A stretch of 64,000 bases of DNA from Entamoeba histolytica HM-1:IMSS. Its lineage: Eukaryota > Evosea > Mastigamoebida > Endamoebidae. This document shows, piece by piece, positions 35,125 through 44,681 of this stretch. The number at the start of each line of letters is the position of its first letter. Position 1 is the stretch's first letter. The stretch covers positions 1 through 64,000 of the forward strand of contig NW_001914877.1 of assembly GCF_000208925.1 (NCBI RefSeq), read 5' to 3'. Below the pieces are notes generated by a model. That model had not been told where the DNA came from. It saw only the letters and a list, made by a program, of their open reading frames with translations, and searched no databases. The translations under genes were made by a program, and so were the position numbers.

Positions 35125-36453
35125 ATGGGAATTATTAATTATATAACAAGTATACTTTATATTCCTTATGTATTCACCCCATTGGTATTGTTAATATGTT
35201 TATTATCATGTATAATTGTTATTAGATACAAGTCATTAAGAGATGAAGATGTGATGTTTGTTATTTTCGCAGTTGTTGTCTGTGTATTGATTAAAACATC
35301 AACAATCTCAATTCTTGGGACTTACATTTCACCTATTAATCAACCAGTATTTATTTATGCATACTTTTCTATCCAACTCCTAAGAAATATGATTTGTTTA
35401 TTCCAATTAAAATTAGATGAACAATGTTACTATTCTCCAGCAGCTTTTGTGGCAAACTTTTCAACAATAGGATTTATTGTGTTTATGCCAATATATATTG
35501 TTTTATTCTGTACATTAATATTTAAATGTATAAGTCTTGCACCATCAATTACATTACCAATAACAATACCAGAATTTATTATAATTCCAATTGAAGTAAT
35601 TTATGTAATCTATAATTATGGATTTATATATAAACGATGTTATGATAATCAATGGAGTAAACGATATATTAAACACTTTTTTACAAAAATGCATTTTGAC
35701 TTTATAACAATAGGATGTTTATTTATTCATTACACTGTTTTACTTATATACACATGGGGACAACGATTAATGGGAATTTGGATTAGTTTTCAAATACTTA
35801 GAATAGGATTTGTAAGTATTTCTAAGATTAAAACGGTTCAGAAATATTTTAATCATCTTGTAATCACACTCAAAATTTGTGATGTAAATGAAGGGGAATG
35901 TTCTATTTGTTATTCTCGTCTGAAAAGAAAATGTGTTTCATTTTCTTGTGGTCATAAATTCCATTACTCTTGTGTGATACCATGGTTACAACATAACTCT
36001 GTTTGTCCTCTTTGTAAACAACCTATTCTTCAATCAAAAACTAACTATGGGAAATATATCATGAAATTACCTAAATCAAGTCGTTTTATTGTGCGTCTTT
36101 ATCAATTTTTATTTAAACAAAATACTGTTCAAGAACAAATTGGAGCTATTAAAGAAGTATTTCCAATGATTCCTGATGGTGTTATTCTTCAAGACTTAGA
36201 ACGATTTTCAACAAGTACAGATGTTATTGCACATTATATAGACCATCCAGAAATTGTTAATGAATATACAAACATTATAGCTAATGAACAAGAAACACAT
36301 CAACATGAATTAGTACCAGACTTTGATATAATGAAAAACCTTGAAGGAATAGAAGAAGATTCTACAGAAAGTAGTGATGAAAATATTAATTTAGAAGAGC
36401 TTAATCAAATAAATGAATTAAGAAAACGAAAATTAATTGAAGATAATTTATAA
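35125..36453 (+). CDS. Multi-pass membrane RING-H2 + CUE E3 ubiquitin ligase, gp78/AMFR-like
   Basis: It has 442 residues. Five or six hydrophobic segments fill residues 1-245. A RING-H2 finger follows at about 255-297 (CSIC, SCGHKFHYSC, CPLCKQP). At about 335-378 comes a CUE-like ubiquitin-binding segment, with QEQIGAIKEVFPMIPDGVIL, DLERFSTSTDVIAHYI and hydrophobic spacing typical of CUE. The tail is acidic. Membrane segments, then RING, then CUE is the gp78/AMFR order, an ER-associated-degradation ligase related to Hrd1; Hrd1 itself lacks a CUE. It probably ubiquitinates misfolded ER proteins with UBC7-type enzymes (inference). Its stop is 25 bp from the stop of the convergent prefoldin gene. 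Confidence 0.82.
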   Translation: MGIINYITSILYIPYVFTPLVLLICLLSCIIVIRYKSLRDEDVMFVIFAVVVCVLIKTSTISILGTYISPINQPVFIYAYFSIQLLRNMICLFQLKLDEQCYYSPAAFVANFSTIGFIVFMPIYIVLFCTLIFKCISLAPSITLPITIPEFIIIPIEVIYVIYNYGFIYKRCYDNQWSKRYIKHFFTKMHFDFITIGCLFIHYTVLLIYTWGQRLMGIWISFQILRIGFVSISKIKTVQKYFNHLVITLKICDVNEGECSICYSRLKRKCVSFSCGHKFHYSCVIPWLQHNSVCPLCKQPILQSKTNYGKYIMKLPKSSRFIVRLYQFLFKQNTVQEQIGAIKEVFPMIPDGVILQDLERFSTSTDVIAHYIDHPEIVNEYTNIIANEQETHQHELVPDFDIMKNLEGIEEDSTESSDENINLEELNQINELRKRKLIEDNL

Positions 36454-36478
36454 TTCAATTTATTTTCTTGTGTTTTAA

Positions 36479-37111
36479 TTACTTCTTTAATAGATTTTGT
36501 AATTCAATCATTCTTTTTACAAGTTGTTCCATTTTAGATAAAACACTTTGTCTATCTCTAAGTAAAATTTCATATGCATTTTGTTCCATTTGTTTTTCAT
36601 TAATTTTTTTTGTATAAAATTCAATAGCTTTATCAACTTTCTATTTAAATGAATTAGGTATTATATATTATTTATAAAATTAATGAACAAACTTTACTTA
36701 CATAGTATTGGTCTCCAATATGAACAATCACTCTTCCATTAAACTCAATATCTCCTTTCGTCATTAACTAATTATTAACTATTATTTCTTTATATTAACA
36801 AAATTGTAATATAAAACAAACAGTTTGTGTGAGTGGAATAAATGCGTTGGTTGATATTGTGTCTGGACGTTTTAAAGTATTTAAAACTAATACCTTTTCA
36901 TTATAATCTTCTAATTCCGCCATCACTCTTTTGATATTTGCATTAATCCAATCAATGTCCTATTACATAAATCTCCTTTTTTATTTCTTATTATAAAACC
37001 CTTCTCATTTTATTCAGCAAAATTACAAACAGCAACAAGTTGTTGATTTAATGCAGCTAATTCATATCTATCCATTTGTTCAAGTTTAATTGAATTTCCC
37101 ATACACTTCAT
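36479..37111 (-). CDS. Prefoldin alpha-class subunit, PFD5-like (4 exons)
   Basis: Spliced gene with no long frame of its own. Exons on the minus strand are 37111-37031, 36959-36822, 36767-36693 and 36640-36479. All three introns (71, 54, 52 nt) begin GTTTGT and end TAG, and all are phase 0. The 151-residue product has an N-terminal helix, a beta-hairpin core (FIPLTQT, then GDIEFNGRVIVHIGDQYYVSK) and a C-terminal helix (KVDKAIEFYTKKINEKQME). It matches the alpha-class prefoldin plan, with PLT...G...VLIDVGTGYYVEK in human PFD5. Prefoldin passes nascent actin and tubulin to CCT. UXT is a possible alternative identity. ATG 37102 is a possible alternative start. Confidence 0.85.
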
Positions 37112-37250
37112 TAAAGATAAAAGAATTGAAATAATCAGATGATAAATGGGATAAACTTGATATTAAACACTTAAAATATTTTAAATAAAAATAATGAAAT
37201 ATAGAGGATAAACTACAGAATAAAAAAAAATAATAAAAAGAATAGTAAAA

Positions 37251-37265
37251 AGAACTATATAAAAG
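37251..37265 (+). promoter_or_regulatory. GAAC-box and TATA-like word
   Basis: AGAACTATATAAAAG sits 21-35 bases before the ATG at 37286 and combines GAACT with TATATAAAAG. Position and order suit an Entamoeba core promoter. Confidence 0.35.
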
Positions 37266-37285
37266 AAACTATAAAATATAATATT

Positions 37286-37885
37286 ATGATTTTTGAATTA
37301 CTCTTTTTCCTAAGTGTTGTCATTGCAGGTACACCTGCTACTCGAATGAACTCAAGATCAATGATGCCACTAAGACCATTTGCAATGAATCAACAAGAAT
37401 TAGAAAGACAAATGATGGAAGAACATAATCAAAATTTACGAAGATTAACAGATAAATATTTACTTGATGAGAGTGTTAAAGGATCATTAAAGAATGCAAA
37501 TAAGAGATTATGGAGAGATATGAGAATTAGTGAAATGGAAGCTAAAATGCAATTTAGAAAACAAATAGCAGAAAGAGGAAATCAACCACAATACAAACAA
37601 GCAGCTGATAAATGGAAGAGTCTTGAGATGCAAAGAAAGATGTTTATTAGATATATGAAAAGTGCTAATAAAAATAGTGTTGATTATGACTCATTATATT
37701 CAATGCCATTTAAAGAAGATATTCGTTTTCCTAAACAAAAACAAATATTTAAAGTTGAAGATGGATTAATGCAAGGTCCAAGTAAAAGTTATAATAAATG
37801 GATTAGACCTGATGGTGATATTACTGCTGACAATGTTGATACAGACAAAACTTATTGGGCAAATAAATATTTTACAAGACATTAA
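37286..37885 (+). CDS. Putative secreted protein, unknown
   Basis: It has 199 residues. The first ~15 are a strong signal-peptide candidate (MIFELLFFLSVVIAG, with likely cleavage after AG or near TPA). The mature part is hydrophilic, helical and rich in Met, Arg and Lys (LERQMMEEHNQNLRRLTDKY, EMEAKMQFRKQIAERGNQ) and ends in a Tyr/Trp-containing, aspartate-rich segment (DGDITADNVDTDKTYWANKY). There are no Cys residues in the mature part, which is unusual for an Entamoeba secreted protein. I do not recognise the family. It could be lumenal or secreted. Confidence 0.75.
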   Translation: MIFELLFFLSVVIAGTPATRMNSRSMMPLRPFAMNQQELERQMMEEHNQNLRRLTDKYLLDESVKGSLKNANKRLWRDMRISEMEAKMQFRKQIAERGNQPQYKQAADKWKSLEMQRKMFIRYMKSANKNSVDYDSLYSMPFKEDIRFPKQKQIFKVEDGLMQGPSKSYNKWIRPDGDITADNVDTDKTYWANKYFTRH

Positions 37886-37921
37886 TTCAATTAATTTGTA
37901 ATTTCTCAATTAAAGTATTAA

Positions 37922-38467
37922 TTAATCACATTGTGTTATTGTTAATTCAAATGAATGATCAAAGTTATTTTTTGTATTAGGATAATGAATATCTACTTTA
38001 AATCCTCTTGAATTTAATGACCCATGAATAATACCAATAAGATAAGATAAATACATTTCTTTAATTTCAATTGGATTATATTTTTCTATTTGAAATGAAC
38101 TTATTGTTGAAACAAAATCTGAATGTAAAACTGTTATAATATATGTTTTCTATTAGATTATTCTTTTATTTTGTTCTTTTTTATTATTTAATTCACAAAC
38201 ATTTAATTCAACATATTTAAGTGTTGGATTATCAAAAAATGGTTTACACCATTGTGCTGTTAATAAGTATTTAATACTTTCATCAATTCTATTAATTGGT
38301 TTTTCAAAATCTGTAAATCTTTCTGTTAATCTATTTCCAACATCATATCCAATTCTTTTTATTTTTTCTTTACTATCATCAATACTTTCACTTTCTTTTT
38401 GTCTGTTCATAACTACTTGCATAAGAAGATATTCAAATGAACTTTGTGCTATTTGAGTATTTTTCAT
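37922..38467 (-). CDS. TRAPP complex subunit, TRAPPC6/Trs33-like (2 exons)
   Basis: Vesicle-tethering and Rab1/Ypt1-exchange complex subunit of the Bet3 family. Exon 1 is 38467-38201, the intron 38200-38150 (51 nt, GTTTGT...TAG, phase 0) and exon 2 38149-37922, giving 164 residues. Motifs: SSFEYLLMQVV, IGYDVGNRLTERF, ESIKYLLTAQWCKPFF, then across the splice LKYVELNKTYIITVLHSDF, and YLSYLIGIIHGSLNSRGF near the end. The order matches Trs33/TRAPPC6 (FE-L..., GxxVGxxLxERL, LKF-CKDLW, GTYVLQDN, GLLRGAL). TRAPPC5 is a less likely alternative. Confidence 0.82.
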
Positions 38468-38556
38468 TTCTTTTATTATTTTGTAGTTCGTCTTTTCTTT
38501 TTTTTTTTCTCATGTGAAAATCAAACATTAAATCTCAAAACTGTCTCTTTCTTATG

Positions 38557-39304
38557 TTATCCTGACATATCTTTCTTTCTTCCTCTTAATCGAACTTCAT
38601 TAAGATGTTGAATAACTTCATTAGCTTTATCTCCTGTTTCACGATATCCTTCTAAAATATATCTAAACTATGTTATTTAGTAGACATCCATTATATAGTA
38701 AGTATTATAAATAACAAACTAAATCTTCTGCTTTGTAGTGTGTACATAAAAGAGCTCGTTCTAATACATATAAATCAACAGCTCTATTTTCTATTGTTTC
38801 TGACATTGTTGTTAATCCAAAATCAATAATAATGATATCTCCAGTTTGTTTAATCATGAAGTTTGAAGTAGTTAAATCACCATGAATAAATCCTTTTTTA
38901 TGAATTGTGCCAATAAGTTTTCCTAATTTCCCCATCACACAAATAGCTTCATCACTGTATTTTTCATTTTTGTACATACCATTCACAAAACTCTTTAATG
39001 TTTTTCCATCAATATACTCCATTACAATATCTAAATTATTACAATAAAATACTTTAGGACATGGAATATTTAATTCATTAAATCGTTGAAGTGTTTTATT
39101 TTCATTACTTACTCGTTTTTTATTCATTGATTTGTCTAAAGTAGGTTCTCTATATGATTTAGCAAATCGGTGTTTAATAAGAAAGATACAATTTGGTGTA
39201 CTCACTTTATATATAACTGCTTCTGCCCCTTGACTTACTTTGTCTTTTTCATCCAAATGAAGAAGAAGACTTTTAAAGTCAAATGAAGAGGTTTTATAAG
39301 TCAT
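38557..39304 (-). CDS. BUD32: Bud32/PRPK kinase of the KEOPS complex (2 exons)
   Basis: Small atypical kinase/ATPase of KEOPS/EKC, needed for the t6A modification of tRNAs that read ANN codons. Exon 1 is 39304-38720, the intron 38719-38668 (52 nt, GTTTGT...TAG, phase 0) and exon 2 38667-38557, giving 231 residues. Motifs: SQGAEAVIYKV, IKHRFAKSYREPTLDK, NIPCPKVFY, IVMEYIDGKTL, IGTIHKKGFIHGDLTTSNFM and IIDFGLTTMSETIENRAVDLYVLERAL. After the splice come YILEGYRETG and the C-terminal signature EVRLRGRKKDMSG. The short open frame before the ATG starts at TTG 39310 and was dropped. Confidence 0.95.
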
Positions 39305-39379
39305 TGTCAATTAATTATCTTTTTTATTTTTAAAGATATTTTTATTTTTAAAAAACAAATCTTGAAATAAAATAGTAAT

Positions 39380-41473
39380 ATGATATCATCTGTGATTGTT
39401 GGTATTGACCTTGGAACAACTACAATTGAATGTGCATATTTTGATACAAAAAAAGGAGCACCTGATTTGGTAAGATTAAATGAAGGAGAAAAAATGCAGT
39501 CAGTTGTTTATTTTAGAAATGGATTGATTCAAAATGATGACGTTATTCAAGACAATGAGACTCAAAAAATATCAAACACAAAAAGACTAATTGGTTGTTC
39601 TTTTAAACCTTCTTTGGTACAACAAGAAAAAAGAATGATTAATTATGAAATCGTTAAAGACCCAGAAAATAGACTTTGTAGAATCAAATACGATAAAGAA
39701 CATACAATTTCACCAACAGAAGTAGCATCTATTTTGTACAGTAGAGTGAGAAATAATATTGTCAATAAATTTCACACAAACAACATTAAATGTATTTTAA
39801 CCGTTCCAGCACAATTCAATGATGAACAAAGAAATCAAACAAAAAAAGCCGCATTATCAGCAAATTTAGAAGTTATTGATATTTTAAATGAACCAACCGC
39901 GGCAGCATATTATTGTAGTAAAACACAAAACTATAATGATGGAGATAAAATTCTTATATTTGATTTTGGAGCAGGTACACTTGATGTTTCTCTTGTTGAA
40001 ATGAAAAATGGAAATTTAAGAGTTATTGGGTCAGAAGGAAATAATTATCTTGGTGGAAGAGACATTGATATAAATGTTAAAGAATTTCTTCAAGAAGAAT
40101 GTAAGAAAAAAGGATATACTAGATACCTTAAAGAGTTAACTGAAGATAAAATTATGGAATTATGTGAAAATGCTAAAATTGAATTATCTTCAAAAGAAGA
40201 AACAGATATAATATTAAAAAGATTTGACGATGATGATGATTATGATGATTATATTGAAGATATTAAAATTACAATCACAAAAAACGACTTTGAAAGAATC
40301 AATGAAAATATTAAAACAAAATGCAATGAAGTTGTCAATAAAATTTTATCTTATTGCAGATGTGATAAAGAAGACTTAAAAGATGTTATTCTTGTTGGAG
40401 GTTCTACGTTTATTCCATTTGTTCAAAAAATTGCAGAAAGTTATTGTGTAAACACAAAACTTGAAAGAAAAGCTAGTGCACAAAAAGTTGTTTCATTTGG
40501 AGCTGCATTATATGCACATCAACGAATTTCTGGAGCATCTCCAGTTCAAGATATTTGTTCATATTATTATGGAACATCTATTTATGGCACACAATTTCAT
40601 TCTTTAGTAGCTAAAGGAACAGCACTTCCTGCAGAAGGAAGTGCATTATATAAAACAGTTGAAGATTATCAAACAAAATGCAAATTTGATTTACTTCAAA
40701 CAAGTAATCTAAAGTCTAAAACAGAGGATTGTATTAATCTAGGAGTATTTATAATACCTAATTTACCAAAAAGAAAAGTAGGAGATGTCAAGTTTCGAGT
40801 GACTTGTAGAGTTGAATTAGATGGACGAGTTGGATTAAAGGCTGAAATAGTTGAACCACTAGACTGTAACGAAAGAGGGCGTATACATGAAATTAAATGT
40901 TTAACTTATGACAGTAGTTCTGATGAAGTAAAAAAAATTCAGTCAAATATTGCCTCTATAACAGAAGCTAAAGAGGAAAAAAAAGGAATACTTGAGGAAT
41001 TTAAAGTACAACAGAAAAAACTACTTACTATCCAAACTATTCTTGAGGAGGAATTTCCTGAAGAATATAACAAATATTCTAAAGGAATATCTGAAGTTTT
41101 AACTTATAAAAGTGATAAATTAGACACGATTAAAAAGAATGTTGAATATTTTTCAAAATATATTGAAGAAATGAAAAAAGCAAAACAAAAAGAAGTTGAT
41201 AACACTCCTATTAAACAAGAAAAACAAGAAATTCAAGAAATTGATGAAAAAGAATTAATCAAAAAATTTGAAAATAAGGTACTTAAACTAAAGCTTGAAA
41301 AAATGTTTTTAGACTTACAGAGCATCAATCCAACAGATGCACTTAAAATTAAACAAGAACTAATAGAAGCAATTAAGAGAATGAAACCAGATAGCAAGAT
41401 TCGCAATTTTACAGAATTAAATGATATTACAGATAGAATTGATAAATTACAATCACAAATGTCTGACAAATAA
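39380..41473 (+). CDS. Divergent Hsp70-family protein
   Basis: It has 697 residues. The N-terminal ATPase is recognisable: VGIDLGTTTIECAYFD, LNEPTAAAYY, IFDFGAGTLDVSLVE and VILVGGSTFIPFVQ. The changes are mild but telling: DLGGGTFD has become DFGAGTLD, and the Arg of GGSTRIP is Phe. The substrate-binding half is poorly conserved. The C-terminal 150 residues form a long Lys/Glu-rich helical region and end LQSQMSDK, with no EEVD (cytosolic) or KDEL (ER) tag and no targeting peptide. It is probably an atypical cytosolic Hsp70, Hsp110-like in divergence, that acts in nucleotide exchange or in a specialised role. An acidic insert DDDDDYDDYIED lies at about residues 283-294. Confidence 0.88.
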   Translation: MISSVIVGIDLGTTTIECAYFDTKKGAPDLVRLNEGEKMQSVVYFRNGLIQNDDVIQDNETQKISNTKRLIGCSFKPSLVQQEKRMINYEIVKDPENRLCRIKYDKEHTISPTEVASILYSRVRNNIVNKFHTNNIKCILTVPAQFNDEQRNQTKKAALSANLEVIDILNEPTAAAYYCSKTQNYNDGDKILIFDFGAGTLDVSLVEMKNGNLRVIGSEGNNYLGGRDIDINVKEFLQEECKKKGYTRYLKELTEDKIMELCENAKIELSSKEETDIILKRFDDDDDYDDYIEDIKITITKNDFERINENIKTKCNEVVNKILSYCRCDKEDLKDVILVGGSTFIPFVQKIAESYCVNTKLERKASAQKVVSFGAALYAHQRISGASPVQDICSYYYGTSIYGTQFHSLVAKGTALPAEGSALYKTVEDYQTKCKFDLLQTSNLKSKTEDCINLGVFIIPNLPKRKVGDVKFRVTCRVELDGRVGLKAEIVEPLDCNERGRIHEIKCLTYDSSSDEVKKIQSNIASITEAKEEKKGILEEFKVQQKKLLTIQTILEEEFPEEYNKYSKGISEVLTYKSDKLDTIKKNVEYFSKYIEEMKKAKQKEVDNTPIKQEKQEIQEIDEKELIKKFENKVLKLKLEKMFLDLQSINPTDALKIKQELIEAIKRMKPDSKIRNFTELNDITDRIDKLQSQMSDK

Positions 41474-41572
41474 ATGATTAATTGATTTATTCAGGTGTTT
41501 CTGGATGTTACTTTTGATTAGGAAAAGAAGGTATAACTTAAACATACTCAAAGAAACAGAAAACATTTACGA

Positions 41573-42011
41573 ATGAACTATATTTTTAATTCACAAAATT
41601 CTCAACTATCACAACCACTCTTCTCACAACTTAGTCAAAACACTTCTTCTCAAAATACAATACAAATAACTGCTACAGTAAGACCTTCATTACTTCTTGC
41701 AAGAAATCAATTAGAACAAAAACACAAAGAAAAAGAAGAAAGAAAACGCATTAAGAAAGAGTTATTGAAAGCAACTCTTAACCAAACTATACAAATGGCA
41801 AAAGAACTAAAGAAGAGGAGGAAGGCATTAGAAAAATTACAAACCATTTGTCAATCTATAGGTGAAGAAATGGTTTTGTCATACAACGAACAAAGTTCTT
41901 TGTTAATGAAATTCTTTGATGAATGTTTGTTAATAATCTTATTTATGAAGAAAAATGAACTAATTAATAGTACAATTAACTATAGATAAAGCAACAGATA
42001 TTCCAAAGTAA
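41573..42011 (+). CDS. Small Ser/Gln-rich coiled-coil protein, unknown (2 exons)
   Basis: Exon 1 is 41573-41924, the intron 41925-41985 (61 nt, GTTTGT...TAG) and exon 2 41986-42011, giving 125 residues ending FFDEYKATDIPK. Without splicing the frame would run to 138 residues with a hydrophobic, unlikely tail. The N-terminus is rich in Ser and Gln (SQNSQLSQPLFSQLSQ). The middle is a basic coiled coil (QLEQKHKEKEERKRIKKELL). I recognise no family. The gene lies between the Hsp70-like and SANT-domain genes on the same strand. Confidence 0.7.
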
Positions 42012-42123
42012 TTGAAAGTGATAGTAACTTTGTTTTTGTGTAAAACTGTATAGGGTAGAAATTTCATAAGAAAAAAGAAAAATAATAAAAGAAAAACAAA
42101 ACAACTTCTTTTCATTTCTTTTT

Positions 42124-43060
42124 ATGGATTTTCATCGTCACAACACTCCTCTGTTTCCATCACTGACAAGTGTATTAACTGGTATTCAACAACCAAATGC
42201 ACCAATTTGGTCTGCTGATGAAACTATTTTATTAGAACAGCAAATGGCAACGTTTGTATTTTAGTTCTATTATAAAGCAATTAAAAAAATCAATAACCCA
42301 TAGAATTGACCCATCTGAAGATGAACTCAGAACAGTATTAATGATTGCTCCATGGTTTCCTCACAAGTCTATTCAACAAATTTCATTAAGAATGAAATGG
42401 ATTCGCTCACGAACAGTTTGTTGATATTTTTTATTCAAACTAAAAAGATACTCAGTAATAATATTTTAGAATCAAAGCTGGGATGATTTTTGTAAATCAA
42501 ATGAAAAGAATCCACCAAAAAGTTGTACAGGAATAAATATGAGTGAAACATCTCCAAATGAATGTTCTTCAGGATGGTCATCTTCTTATTCATCAAATCA
42601 GTCTTCTCCAAAACCACCACAAGAGTCATCATTTAGAAAATCATTTAGAACAAGTAAATCAGAAGATTATGTTCGTTCACAACTCCAAAGAGGACTAAGT
42701 CAACCACAATCAACATTTCTTGCAAAATCAATGTATACACCAGTTTCAAGTAAGAAAGAACCACAAAAACGTGAACAAGAAAATTATGATATTTCAACAT
42801 TACTTAATAATAACGAAGAAATATTAAAACATATTGAACAAAATTTAAAATATGGAGACGAATTTGCAAAATATAGTAAAAATGATATTATTCAATTCTG
42901 TGTAAATTTAAGACTTCTTCTTGGTTTAACTGACTCAACAGCAAAACCAAATAAACTTCCATTTATGCCAATGATATTAAACATATCACCAGATATTATT
43001 ACTATTCCTCAAGAAACACAAAACCAAATTCAACAACAAAATTTATCATCTCATATGTAA
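42124..43060 (+). CDS. SANT/Myb-like protein of DUF3755 type (3 exons)
   Basis: Exons are 42124-42251, 42304-42415 and 42470-43060. Introns of 52 and 54 nt both run GTTTGT...TAG, phases match and the product is 276 residues. The SANT/Myb-like domain straddles the introns: IWSADETILLEQQM, then ELRTVLMIAPWFPHKSIQQI, then SLRMKWIRSR. This matches the plant and animal family with W..EE...L, YIKIA..L.DKTVRDVALRCRWM. The C-terminal part (LLNNNEEILKHIEQNLKYG, NDIIQFCVNLRLLLGL, LPFMPMILNISPDI) fits the DUF3755 half of the same family. It is likely a nuclear chromatin-associated or DNA-binding protein; targets are unknown. The third exon alone would start at 42539 and lose the SANT domain. Confidence 0.8.
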
Positions 43061-43106
43061 AATGACTTTTACTAATAAACCTCAACAATAATACTCAACA
43101 ATAAAT

Positions 43107-43733
43107 TTATTTGTTATTTTCATTTCTCAACTTTTCTCTTTCAGTTTTAGCTTCTTCATAGGCTTTTTTATATTTTGTATATGACTGAAAGAGTTCATCA
43201 TATTTAACAACCATTTCATTATGTTCTGTAATAAGTTTAACTACTTTCTTTTCACTAACTTTCTTTTCATTTTCTCTCTGACTCAAAACAGTTTGCAATT
43301 CAACTTCAATTTTTTCTGTTTCATTTTGAATTGTTTGAATTTGACTTTCTTTCTTATTAATTATTTCATTAGCTCGTTCAATTCCTTTGATATATTGATT
43401 ATTCTCTGATTGATTTACTTCATATGAACGAATCATTTTTTCTTGAATAAATTTTAATTGGTTAAGTTCTTGTTGAATTTCTGTAATTTCATTTGGAGTT
43501 GAAATGACAGCAGTACTAAAAACACTTTCCATTTCTTTAATTTTTTGTGTTTGTTGTTCAAAAAAGTATTTTTTCCATAATTCATTTGCTTCTTGTTGAA
43601 ATCCTGCAATCATTTGTTGAAGAATTTCTCTGTTAATAACAATCCTAAAATCATCTTGACTTTGACATAAATTGACCCAAAACTGTGGATTATTTCCTTC
43701 AATTTGTTGTTGCTTATAAATTTTGTATTGCAT
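43107..43733 (-). CDS. Coiled-coil protein, unknown
   Basis: It has 208 residues from ATG 43733 (the frame is open to a TTG at 43742). The N-terminal 75 residues are globular-looking (NPQFWVNLCQSQDDFRIVIN, QEANELWKKYFFEQQTQ). The rest, about 90-208, is a continuous coiled coil rich in Glu, Gln, Lys and Asn. I recognise no family. Its stop is 46 bp from that of the convergent SANT gene. A structural or tethering role is plausible but not shown. Confidence 0.7.
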   Translation of the reverse strand: MQYKIYKQQQIEGNNPQFWVNLCQSQDDFRIVINREILQQMIAGFQQEANELWKKYFFEQQTQKIKEMESVFSTAVISTPNEITEIQQELNQLKFIQEKMIRSYEVNQSENNQYIKGIERANEIINKKESQIQTIQNETEKIEVELQTVLSQRENEKKVSEKKVVKLITEHNEMVVKYDELFQSYTKYKKAYEEAKTEREKLRNENNK

Positions 43734-43850
43734 GTTTTTCAAAGTTTTTATTTTTAATCAAAACCCTTATATTTTTTTTCTCTCTTTTTTATTAAAATTA
43801 TTTCTTAAAAACCTTTTCTTTAAACATAACACCTTTCAATATCCCTTCAC

Positions 43851-44321
43851 TTAGAAAATAGCAAATTGTTTCTTATCACCAGTTCCTCTTGATGTGAATT
43901 TCAATACGTTGAATCTAACTGTCTTGGAAAGTGGTCTGCATTGTCCAATAACTACATGGTCTCCTTCTTTTAATTGTCTAAATGCTGGTGAACAATGAAC
44001 TGCAATATTCTTATGTCTCTTTTCATATCTTTGGTATTTTGAAACATAATGGAAATAATCTCTTCTAACAATAATAGTTCTTTTCATATGGCATGATTTG
44101 ACAATTCCTGATAATGTTCTTCCTCTAATAGAAACATCGGATGTGAATGGACATTTCTTATCAATATATGTTCCCCTGATTGCTTCAGCTGGTGTAACAA
44201 ATCCCATTCCAATTTGTTTATGATATCTCTTTACACTTCCAAAGTCAATTTCTCCTTTATCATTTCTTCCATGATGGTGGAACACTTGTTTTTGATAAGC
44301 TCTTTCTGTTTGTTCTGCCAT
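43851..44321 (-). CDS. RPS11: 40S ribosomal protein S11 (uS17)
   Basis: Small-subunit ribosomal protein, 156 residues, of the size and order of eukaryotic S11. The N-terminal eukaryotic extension is [18 protein letters not shown]. It is followed by [20 protein letters not shown], a stretch with [20 protein letters not shown], the uS17 core [20 protein letters not shown], and [29 protein letters not shown] chose ATG 44321, although the frame stays open upstream through a Lys/Arg-rich low-complexity stretch to a non-ATG codon at 44528. A GAAC-box word lies just upstream, and codon use is of the highly expressed type. Confidence 0.95.
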   Translation of the reverse strand: MAEQTERAYQKQVFHHHGRNDKGEIDFGSVKRYHKQIGMGFVTPAEAIRGTYIDKKCPFTSDVSIRGRTLSGIVKSCHMKRTIIVRRDYFHYVSKYQRYEKRHKNIAVHCSPAFRQLKEGDHVVIGQCRPLSKTVRFNVLKFTSRGTGDKKQFAIF

Positions 44322-44681
44322 GCTGACTAGTGCAACTCTTCTTAGTTCAACCCTCCTTTTTATCCAAACCCTTCTTCTTATTTTTTTATTATTCTTTTTC
44401 CTATTTTTCTTTCTATTTTTTATTGAAATTCTCCTTTCACAAAAATATTCTTTTTCTTTATTTTCTCTTTGTTGTGTTAAACAATCACATAGCTCACTCC
44501 TCTTTTGAACTATGTTTCCTTTTATCACTATTAATTTACCAAATAACCTTAGTCATTCTTTTTCTTTCTAATTAATGCTCTTCTTTTTGTTATTTGGACT
44601 AGTACAAAACTAGTTTTTTATTTAAAATGACCTAAATTCAAAAACAAATGGAGTTTCACTAATAATTAATCCAAGTTCATA
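44322..44681. promoter_or_regulatory. Divergent intergenic region between RPS11 and prefoldin 6
   Basis: This 360-bp region serves two head-to-head genes. A minus-strand GAACT at 44348-44344 lies 23 bases before the RPS11 ATG. A TATTTAAAA word near 44617 lies about 60 bases before the prefoldin ATG. The middle is a T/C-rich run (44380-44470) that opens Phe-rich chance frames on + and a Lys/Arg-rich extension on minus. I see no other gene in it. Confidence 0.4.

Noticed and set aside
44322..44528. Basic N-terminal extension of RPS11
   Set aside because: Low-complexity Lys/Arg-rich stretch beginning at a non-ATG codon; S11 normally starts MAEQ or similar.
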